The position numbers and the translations under genes are program-made. A DNA stretch of 64,000 nt from positions 32,860,001 through 32,924,000 of the forward strand of contig CM114272.1 of assembly GCA_050084515.1 (NCBI GenBank), read 5' to 3'. Below, piece by piece: positions 56,001-64,000 of this stretch (position 1 is its first letter; every line of letters begins with the position of its first letter). The stretch comes from Blasia pusilla (lineage: Eukaryota; Marchantiophyta; Marchantiopsida; Blasiales). The notes beneath the pieces were generated by a model. It had not been told where the DNA came from, made no database searches, and saw nothing but the letters and a program-made list of their open reading frames with translations.

Positions 56001-56744
56001 TCATGCGCCTACTCTCCTTGAATGTTAATCTTGTTTTTGTGGAAGCGTGTGTTCAATAGGTCATGCTCTCAACACTGATCAGCATCCAAACACGCACTCT
56101 GGTTTGGATTTCGAGTTCCAACGCCAAACTCCCGTTCCATCCCGTGCCTCTGAGACGCCGTTTGGCGCTCAAAGTGGGGATTCGTGTTCCAAGACATCTT
56201 GGAGAGACTCCTCCCTTACTAGTACTTCTGGGGATCTTCGGGGTCCCCCTACCTTTAGGGAAAGACACCCGGGCCTCTCCAATTAGCCCTCAACCCGATT
56301 GCTCTGACAATCATTTTTGGCCAATATCTCAGTTTGTACTTATGCGTTTGCTAAGATCTTTGGTGCGTTGGAAGCGTCTCAAGATAAGCTTTCCAACGTG
56401 CTCATATTTGTTCCAAATGAATCTTGGGGCTAAACTTTATGGTCCAAAAAATAGTCAATTCCCCAAAGCTAGTTGTGTTCCAAAATTGGTTCGCACCTCT
56501 TTGGCAACCAACCTTCCAAGACTCAACTCATCTCAAGTCTTGGCTCGCGTTTGGTCTAGGTTTCTGGTTGCGACCACTAACGCATGAAACGCACAACTCT
56601 CTTCCGCGTTTCATCTCTTGGACTTTTCCAAGAGACCTTTCCAAACGCCTCTCCAAAGCGCAAACATCGCAAGGTGAGTCCACTTGAGTTCTGATGTTCC
56701 GCTTGGCGCCTATTTGGTGTTGTTTGGTTATGAGGGTCATGACA
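56001..56744 (-). repeat. 5' LTR of the nested gypsy element
   Basis: It is 744 bp with perfect 7-bp terminal inverted repeats TGTCATG ... CATGACA. The primer-binding site lies two bases beyond the low-coordinate end. It abuts the methyltransferase sequence at 56,745. No second LTR of this type was found in the window. Confidence 0.85.
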
Positions 56745-57180
56745 CGACTGGCCCTAACATGGCCAACCAGAAATGACCAAGTCTATGGTTCCTACCCGCT
56801 CCAAGTCTTGCGCCCCCAACAATGAAATGTCCCTCAGTAGGGAACTTTGGTAACCCTGAATGGTGGACGAAGACAACAAGTCGTGAAAACGGAGGCGTAA
56901 TTACGCCACATGGTGAAGTGAAGCGCGACTTGCAACATCATCAATCTCCACATACAAGTACTGCTACACGCGCACTCTACCCTGCGGAACAGCAGCTAAC
57001 CTAGTGTTGATCCCTCCAAAGAGATCCAACACCCGAATACCCTCCTCTGGGATGTACCACACAATCGGGGTGGTGTCCAAAGGGGTCATGGCAGCACTCC
57101 TCGCTACCTAGGGTTCCTCTGACCCGTCATATTCTGGTGCAAACGTCTCGCTCCACACGGTTTGCACATGATTAGTGGCT
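56745..57180 (-). pseudogene. Methyltransferase N-terminal part (motifs I-IV), copy 2
   Basis: Minus strand: RVLDLFGGINTRLAAV (motif I, 57,000-57,055), QYLYVEIDDVASRASLH (motif II, 56,925-56,960), RFHDLLSS, then DLERVGTIDLVISGWPC (motif IV) followed by a stop codon and the LTR border. The order and spacing match copy 1. In-frame stops replace a probable Gln before motif II and the Gln after the catalytic Cys. Confidence 0.85.
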
Positions 57181-57717
57181 AAGCGTCAAAGCTCCTTAGT
57201 CAAGCCCCAAAGCGGAACCTCTCCTCCACGGACTGATGCGGCTACCATGACACTCCTCTCCATAGAAATATCAAGAACGGGAGCATCCTCTGCATGGACA
57301 TGTCCCTCAATCAAATCACTAGGTCAAGTGTTGGCATTGTTAAATGCTGCTAAGGTTGCCATCTCTCCTAGCCGTTCGTACCCCCTAGTAGCTCGCCATC
57401 AACTCAACGAAGAACTCAACCACGGGGTTGAACCTGGGACAAACCCGACTAGACGGTGCAAGTGCTCTAGTGCGAGTGATCCCTCCTAAAATATTACTAG
57501 TGGAAGAGGAAGTAGCCTCTCCTCACTCCTCCTCCTTATCCGGGAATGGCTCCGTCCATGACATATATTGTGGGTCATAGTAGAGTCGTCATGCCTCAAT
57601 CTCATGGGCATATATGTGGGAGAACTCATGGTAATTGTCCATGGGCGTCCCCTCTAAATTTTGGAACATACTGTTCCATGCTGTAAACAGGTTGAAACCT
57701 CTAGAGTTCCTAGCCCA
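57181..57717 (-). pseudogene. Linker region of copy 2, protease mostly missing
   Basis: The part next to the methyltransferase resembles the linker of copy 1 (phrases such as SVRGGEVPLWG). Protease and the middle of gag are not recognised between here and 57,718, so an internal deletion probably joins gag N-terminus to the linker. Confidence 0.45.
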
Positions 57718-58095
57718 CTATGAGTCACACCAACTCCTAAACTCCGCAATGAAGTTGTGTAGCTCTATAGTGCCTACATCACCCGAAAACCTACGCAGTC
57801 CTCTACCCCCATCGTCCATCTCGTACGCCCAACTGGTAGGACCGCTCAATGTGTACGGTGGATCACTAACATATTCCTCTACACACTCCCCCTCGTCTAA
57901 AGACGGTATAGAAGGAGATCGAGGTGGTCTCTCACGTGGAGACCCTTGAAACCTCGCAACACTCCGGGTAAACCCTCCAGAGCTACTCTCAGGTCCACTA
58001 CCTCGCCTCTCAAAATCCCGAAAGGACGCCGTGATGACCCTCGTGCCCCTCTTATACACGATCACTCTCAATCTCGTGAGTAATCCCTCAATCAC
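57718..58095 (-). pseudogene. Gag N-terminal fragment (copy 2)
   Basis: A 125-codon frame with serine-, arginine- and glycine-rich leader and DVGTIELHNFIAEF, which corresponds to AVGTIELEDFIQEF in copy 1 and AVGTIDLDDFIEKF in copy 3. The rest of gag is deleted. It is the 5' end of the coding region of the minus-strand element. Confidence 0.75.
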
Positions 58096-58615
58096 TCAAA
58101 CTGAACATGCGGCACTCAATCTACACTCTCTCACCAAGACGTGTGCTGTGCGGCAACAAGCGGCGTGGTGTAAAAATCAACTGATCTATGGTCTCATTGA
58201 CAAACCATCCTCAACTCTAGACATCCCACATAGATCTATGTCCCCCAAAACCCATACATCATTGATGTTCTGAGCATCAGCACAAAACCTAATATCCCAA
58301 ATAACTTCCCAATATCTGGAAATCCCTCACACGTGTAGGGTAAGAGACTAGAATGGGTAACCTGACAATAATGTCAATGTTGCTCCTCGACAACTGCAAA
58401 TCTTGACCCCAACTCGGTCGTGAAGATAACTCCTCCAATCATCAAGTTGTACTTCTCTCGTATTGATGTTGTTCAGACCTCCTCAATGTGCGATGCGGCA
58501 CTGGCGGCACAAAATGGCTACAAACGGCACGACACTCAAGAATGGGGTGCGGCACTCGGTGCCATACCCTCCTGAATCAACAATTCACACGTTCTGCTCC
58601 TTAGTAAAGGAGCGG
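58096..58615. other. Probable leader remnant, no gene
   Basis: Non-coding; expected to be the 5' leader of the minus-strand copy 2 and a junction to the plus-strand fragment that starts near 58,616. No LTR or primer-binding site recognised. Confidence 0.35.
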
Positions 58616-58771
58616 CTCCACGATCCGGGTCCTGCGAGAGTGATCGAGCCATTGAGAGGTGGAATGGAGATCGACCCACAAGAGGGGACGGATGGGCAAC
58701 AGGTTAGGATTCCCTAGTCATTCACATTTTCAAAGGCATTGCATACACCGTAGATGGTGCTTCGATGACCG
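58616..58771 (+). pseudogene. Gag C-terminal fragment, plus strand (copy 4), before solo LTR
   Basis: The plus-strand translation RVIEPLRGGMEIDPQEG corresponds to RVTEPLIGTMEIDPQEG in copy 3 and to the same place in copy 1. It ends at ACCG (58,768-58,771), exactly the point where copy 3 is also interrupted by an LTR of family A. Gag continues after the LTR at 59,323. Confidence 0.75.
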
Positions 58772-59318
58772 TGTTGTGCACATGCACATCGCTACACAAC
58801 ATACATCGTTGTCACCGAACACACACACACAAACACGCACGATCCCATGCTAACTAATGGCATCTAAACAACGAGACAAGAAGGACCAAAATATCTCCAA
58901 TTAAAATAAGATCCAATCTCTCTCAACACCATAGCTCTCAAATGTGTGCACTCTCATATGTCTCTCTCAATGTCAAACTAGACCCATTCTCCTAATGAGA
59001 GGCTTGGGTTACACACACAAGGCAAGCAAGACCATAGCAAGCCGCCTCATGCCAAGTCACCTCCTTGGCTCTTGACCTGATATAGGAGGTCAAGAGCCAC
59101 TTAACAAAAATAGAAAGTCGACCATATACTCAAACTTGTACTTACCTAAAATAGTAAGTTCCTCAATATGGCTCCAAATGAACTGAAACGAAGGGAAAAC
59201 CTGCTCTCTCAGGTTTTGCGGGGCCTCAACAGGTCATCCTTGACCTCCTAAGCTTGTCCTCCACTACTTGAGAAGGCGCTCTACAAGATCTCACCGATTT
59301 ATCCTAAAAGATGTGACA
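58772..59318 (-). mobile_element. Solo LTR, family A, with 4-bp target duplication ACCG
   Basis: 547 bp with plus-strand ends TGTTGTGCAC and GATGTGACA, flanked by ACCG on both sides (58,768-58,771, 59,319-59,322). It has an internal deletion of about 90 bases relative to the other copies. It splits a gag linker gene that resumes immediately on the right side, proving insertion followed by LTR-LTR recombination. Confidence 0.85.
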
Positions 59319-59322
59319 ACCG

Positions 59323-60110
59323 ACAATGTCCATAGGTGGGACAGGTGCATCGACTTCATGAGGAGTTGGAGAGACAACTTCTATGTCAGCTCGGGTGGAG
59401 CCAGTGTCGACCACGTTGTTGGAGGTTAGCTCTACGTTGATCGAGGCTCCATTGTTTCCCGCCATGGAGTTGGCGTCATAGGGAGTTAGACTTGCAGAGG
59501 TTTTTTTACTCGCCACCACGTTGTGTGAGCGTGGAGAGGTGATTGCCTCTCGTTCAGAGGTAGTTGAGGAGGTGGTGGACTTGCCCTCAGAGTAGGAGCT
59601 TGGGACGTTCTTCACTAAGTCATGGCATGCGGCGGCGGAAAAGTTGGTAGATATTCTAGCTAGGCCTACGAGAGAGCGAGCCTTGATCACACCAGGTATG
59701 ATGTTTTGGATAACCGAGCAGTAGTGTTTCACTTGGTTAGTCCCAAACGTACGGTGTACCATCCGCAAGGCATCCTACTTAATTTGGGAGCGTAGCCCTT
59801 GATGTTAGGGAAGGTGGTGTGTTTGGTGTAGGGTTTACCGAAAGGCAACATTGAGCGTTGTCTCTTTCAGATACAGACCTCTATAGGGGATGTATCACCC
59901 ATGCAGTACATGACTCGAGAGGAGTTGGTGGTTAGACTCTAGCTAGAGCATGAGCCGGAAAGTGTGATGGTGCACACTCGGGCGATTACAACACCGGGGA
60001 AGTCATATGATGTGTTGGTAGGGAGTACGATGTTGTATTCCCTTGGTTTTATTCTGGAATTTTGGGAGGAGACAGTTTCTTATCGGCCAGGGTGGCGATC
60101 AGGTGATGGA
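59323..60110 (+). pseudogene. Gag linker and protease of copy 4
   Basis: Plus-strand translation matches copy 1 in order: GTGASTS, then LLATTLCERGEV (copy 1 QLAATLCECGSV), then WHAAAEKLVDILARP (copy 1 WQAAAAKMDALPARP), and in the protease part SYDVLVGSTMLYSLGFILEFW (copy 1 YYVLVGGAVLYPMGF). The DSGA active site was not seen clearly. Stops break the frame. It continues into motif I of the methyltransferase at 60,390. Confidence 0.75.
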
Positions 60111-60356
60111 CGGGTGAGCCATCTACCGGTGTTGTTTGAAGGGAGTAGTGGTGGTCGACCACGTGAGGATACGATGACCACGTTGGCAACATTCACAAGT
60201 GGTGTTTGCTGATCATGTGGGTTTGGGGAGAAAAGCACACACGCACATGAAATTCCCATAGCGGATAGTCCCACGGAGAGACATGTCAGGGTGATTATCT
60301 CTTCCCATGGTGCAGAGCTTCATTATTGTTGTCGCAGATGAGCTCGTGAGGCAGGC

Positions 60357-60557
60357 GTGGAGTCGTGTCTATGTTTGGAGCAGGATACGAGAGTGTTAGA
60401 TATCTTTGGAGGGATCAACACGATAGGTTGCTGCAGTGTTGCGCGGACGACGGCACCGATGGTGCTAGATGTGTATAGGATGGTAGATCATGTCAGGTAC
60501 ATAGATGTTTACTATCTGGAGTTAGGGGGACCCAACTACTTGCTAGGGGAGCAGTTA
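60357..60557 (+). pseudogene. Methyltransferase motif I joined to element 3' end (copy 4)
   Basis: The frame at 60,357 reads TRVLDIFGGINTIG, the AdoMet-binding motif I, as in copies 1 and 2. Soon after, similarity to the methyltransferase stops. The sequence ending in YYLELGGPNYLLG (60,510-60,557) is instead similar to the stretch that lies after the PHD finger of copy 2 (about 52,850-52,900). So nearly all of the methyltransferase, RT, RNase H, integrase and PHD region has been deleted. Confidence 0.75.
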
Positions 60558-60691
60558 TGGGGTCTCGATGTATATGTGTGAGTTGTTTGGTTTATGGATG
60601 GATCGACCCTTGTGTTGGGAAGATCGGAGTTGTCTGGTGTGTAGATGTGACCAGCAATGTGGGTTGTGTAGCGATGTGTATACGCACGACA
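60558..60691 (+). repeat. Partial LTR: last ~135 bases of family B
   Basis: Matches 61,175-61,343 (the end of the following LTR), beginning GGGGTCTCGATGTATATGTG and ending GCACGACA, then AC and the start of the full LTR. It parallels the partial LTR at 52,714-52,847. Confidence 0.8.
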
Positions 60692-60693
60692 AC

Positions 60694-61343
60694 TGTCACA
60701 TCTTAGTAGCCAATAGGTAGAGATGTATTGTGGCTACGGCATAGAGATCCAGCGGACTATCTTGAGTGTAAGTTCGTCCCGAGGTGTCGGATGAAGTTGA
60801 GGATAGGTCTGTTATGTCAAGAACTTTGTTTGTGATGACTTTCTTGTTGGGGTCTTTCACAGCCGGATGACTTGTTGAGCAGGTCATCCACCCTTGGTAA
60901 CCTGCGCGCGTAGGTTACCAAGACAGTTTTTTTTAGAGGAAGAGCCAAAAGGCTCTTACCACAGCTATATATGGGAGAGAGATGGCTTTCCCAAGCCATC
61001 TTGCTCATGTTGGGCCGTTGGAGCATCTCTCTTGTTGGTGTGTGTGAGATAGGACCAGGTGCTTGCGTCCGGATTCCTTAATAGCGTAGGGTGGACGAGG
61101 CTCGATATGCCGATGTAGATTGAGGAGTGGAGTTTTAGGCCATGTGTGCCCTTTTTACTACTCTTATTTTTGTTGTGGGGTCTCGATGTATATGTGTGAG
61201 TTGTTTGGTTTATGGATGGATCAACCCCTGTGTTGGGAAGATCGGTGTTGTGTGGTGTGTAGATGTGACCAGCGATGTGGGTTGTGTGGTGTGTAGATGT
61301 GACCAGCGATGTGGGTTGTGTAGTGATGTGTATGTGCACAATA
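60694..61343 (+). mobile_element. LTR, family B, full length (~650 bp)
   Basis: Starts TGTCACATCTTAG and ends near GTGCACAATA. A TATA-like CTATATATGG lies near 60,965, with the foldback GGAAGAGCC/GGCTCTT beside it. The last part has a 34-bp internal tandem duplication (TGGTGTGTAGATGTGACCAG, twice). It is the 3' LTR of copy 4 and related to 36,167-36,605. Confidence 0.8.
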
Positions 61344-64000
61344 GCGACCATATAACCACATCACGATAAAATTATAACACGCGGTCAATTATAATCTTGA
61401 AAATACATGTGATCATTAAGTTACATTCACCCTCCACCAAGAGGGAATGTGAACTCTAGCACTTTATCTTCTACCAAATCTTGGAAGAGAAACAGTTGCT
61501 AAGTCTTAACATGTAAATGAGAAAGGTACTTCCTTATATCCATCTTCTCTCCTTTGTACATCCTTGAGAAGATCAAAATGGATTTCCCTCTATTATAGCC
61601 CAAATCCGCCATTGTGAACCAAGGTTGGCCATGGACATGTCTGTACGGACCCGTGGCCCGCATCCAAGCTTGCCCTTGAGCTCGCCAAGTCTGTAGGGTA
61701 GACCCTGGCTGCCTCAACCCACACCAATTTTGTGGGCCGCGTGCACCCTGCACCTTCCTACACGGCCGGCTAGCCATCGGCCCTCCCAATGGCGGCCCAC
61801 TCCGCCTTGCAGACTTGCAGTGGGGTGCGCGCAAGCCACAAAACTAGTGGGGGCTCGGCTAGCCCAGGTCTACACTACGCACTCGCATGCGGGCAGCAGA
61901 TACCCGGGTGGCATGTCTGTCCCATGGATGGACTTGTCCATTTCTATGCAACCTTGTTGTGGACGATAGGCAATTGCCTACTCCTAAAATCAAGGATGAA
62001 ACAAGATTTTGCATAAATCAAATATTTCTTAAATTTATTCAAAAATTTCTCAAATATTCGATCCTGAATTTTCCGTTGGACATTCCATCACATGGCATCT
62101 ATTTCTTTTACCTAGTACATGGGAATGAGAAGCCCGAATATTCCATATAAATATTCAATCCGCAATATTTTGCTTCACCTTCCTTGCATGTCCTCATGTT
62201 CACAAAAAACATTCGTTTGCAAGTTCTAGCCGTGGTCTAGTTGCAAACCATTATGTTTTTTTTTTCATGAATACTTTGCCGCTTGCGAAACTTGAAAAAT
62301 ACTCCACACTCATAAAAGACCCATAGAATACTTGTAAAAAACTCCACTTGTAATTTTTGACTCATTTACAAAATACTCATACAATTGACATTCACAAAAA
62401 CATATTTTTTCTACACCCACAAAGTAGTCTTATGAGGCAAAATTGAACCATGGTTGCACAAAATCGGACAAGTTTGGACAAGTCCACGGACATGAATTGC
62501 AAAATATGGGGCCCACACTTGTAGTTCATGGTAGAAGGCAGGGCAAGGGCGGACAAGGCAATACGGGGGGAGGGAGTGGAAGAGGAAGGAGGAAGAAATG
62601 AGAAAGTGCAGATCACGAAAGCAAGTGGGGGGATGAGAAAGAAGGGGGGATGGGGTCCACATGGACAAGTCCTTGTATAGGAAGGACGTGAGTTCAAGTC
62701 CATGGTCATGGACATGTCCGCAGACATGGACTGTGTCCATATGCAACCTTGAATCAAACTCCTAAAAGTCAAAAAACAACGTTGGAAACCCAATTTCTAA
62801 TAGTGATCTAAAATTAAAGTAAATATAACATACACTATGAACAATGTTCTCAAATTTTCACATGATTTTCAAGCCATATCCATCGTCCGCCATAAGGGAA
62901 TTAAAACTCTAACACGAGATCTTCCACCAAACCTTGGAAGAAGACATGTAACTTAAGCTGACCCTAAGAAAGTTTAGGAGAAAGTTGGATCTTAGGAGCT
63001 ACTCAACTTCCATTTCTAATAATCATGTGCCATGTATCAAGCAAAGAGGCTCTTATAAATCAAAAGGCTATCCTCCCTTACTGGTATAAATTTTCTTATT
63101 ATCTTAGTGCGACATGTATAAGGCAAAGAGATTCATTAAAAGTCATGCTATTAGTTAGATTTCTCATAAAAGTATTTTCTTGTTGCGCAAGTTGCAAAAA
63201 TATTTTCTTATCGCACCAATTCCATATGTCAAGCATAAGGGCCAAAGCAAGGCTTGGGGAAGTGAACTCCCATGATTTCCTTGTATAACTTTAGAAATAA
63301 TAGAATAGAGGTCTTTTAATCCATGGAGAAGCCATACTCATTTTTCATCATCTATATTATGAAGGAAGGATATCTTGTGGATTTTTTCATAACCTTCAAT
63401 ATTTGACATGTATCATGCAAGCACCAAGAAAATATTTTTGTAGCATGGGTAACAAAGAAATATTTAAGAAAAATCCCTCACATATTGGAACCATGGAAAA
63501 CCCTATTAATCCATGATAAGATATGCCATAAGCTTATTTTTGGCATATAGAACCCTAATCAAATGGTAAGTATACAAAGCCGTAAACACACTCCACATGA
63601 ACAAGTTTGGAAGCAAGCTTCTACAATGCAGAATACAGCCACAACTAGAAACAAAGCAAAATTTAATAGGGAAAATAACATAAGAACAATGATCCTTATA
63701 AGTTTAAGGATAGTTCAGAGAAGGCAAAAAGAAGGCATCACTAAAAATGTAAATAGCCGTAACAATGCTAGATTACTACATTTAAGGACTCAATTTAACG
63801 ATGCCAAACTAGACTCTCAATGTTGCTTGATGGTTCTGGTGAATCCTCCCCACTTTTCCCTCCAATCCCATCCCGAAAGAAGCCATAACCACAAAGACAA
63901 CAAACAAGCTCCATGTAAGTGTAAATAGGTGCAAGAAGACTTCAAATTGTAATATATAATAAGGGCACACTAGAACTGTAAATATCCACAATATATTAAA
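61344..64000. other. Intergenic region without a supported gene
   Basis: No coding domain on either strand. The GC-rich patch at 61,600-61,960 carries several overlapping open frames without recognisable families. A dispersed repeat in reverse orientation lies at 62,465-62,640. The remaining sequence is AT-rich. Confidence 0.5.
62465..62640 (-). repeat. Dispersed repeat, copy 2 (reverse of 15,955-16,130)
   Basis: See the partner entry. The shared core is GGGGCCCACACTTGTAG with the preceding and following segments in the same order on the minus strand. It is moderately diverged. Confidence 0.55.

Larger units (their letters stand above)
54991..56744 (-). mobile_element. Truncated gypsy element (LTR-leader-gag) nested in the methyltransferase gene
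   Basis: It consists of a 744-bp LTR (56,001-56,744), a primer-binding site, a leader and gag, and lacks pol and the second LTR. Gag runs straight into methyltransferase codons (KNKGTS then CLVWDDQ), so the far end was lost by deletion. Gag differs strongly from the host family, so it is a different gypsy lineage. On the high-coordinate side it follows GWPC and a stop, cutting the host gene after motif IV. Confidence 0.8.

Noticed and set aside
61600-61969. Cluster of overlapping open frames near 61.6-62.0 kb
   Set aside because: Frames on both strands in a GC-rich patch without any recognisable family or splice sites.

Overview
The window looks like intergenic, repeat-rich nuclear DNA of a land plant, most likely a seed-free one (bryophyte or lycophyte grade). 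The reasons are an intact, intron-bearing A-type (CYP71-clan) cytochrome P450, Mutator-like and Helitron transposons with spliceosomal introns, and Ty3/gypsy elements that carry a cytosine-DNA-methyltransferase gene, an arrangement I know only from charophyte algae (and, in other retroelement classes, dinoflagellates). I cannot name the species. No rRNA, tRNA or CRISPR array was seen.

Layout. 1-6,060 (minus): a decayed Ty3/gypsy element cut by the left edge, in transcription order gag (two zinc knuckles) - aspartic protease - cytosine methyltransferase - RT - RNase H - integrase. 8,350-13,694 (plus): a decayed autonomous Helitron with a clear 3' hairpin and CTAG end. 13,873-14,540: a possible non-autonomous element with inverted ends. 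16,973-17,093: two hairpins side by side. 18,516-19,163: a solo LTR with 4-bp target duplication. 22,902-26,945 (plus): the one clearly intact host gene, a three-exon P450 of 534 codons. 27,869-31,106 (minus): a non-LTR retrotransposon with N-terminal zinc finger, RT and a C-terminal restriction-like endonuclease, with two 5'-truncated relatives at 33,928 and 48,904. 31,954-32,082: a multi-arm hairpin. 36,167-38,400: an LTR fragment and a GC-rich repeat. 39,496-43,200 (plus): an unrecognised multi-exon gene or ORF cluster with a C2H2-type finger, convergent with a Mutator-like transposase (45,102-47,883, minus). 49,900-61,343: a nested nest of at least three relatives of the methyltransferase retroelement in both orientations, one carrying a PHD-type finger after integrase, one interrupted by another gypsy element. 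61,344-64,000: nothing coding.

The most notable system is the methyltransferase-bearing Ty3/gypsy family. At least three copies or fragments show DNMT motifs between protease and RT, with motifs I, II, IV, VI, VIII, IX and X all visible in the first copy. All copies are broken by stops, frameshifts, deletions or nested insertions, and many stops look like C-to-T changes at CG or CHG sites. A family coding for its own DNA methyltransferase and ending in a PHD-like reader module may interact with host chromatin silencing; that functional reading is inference.
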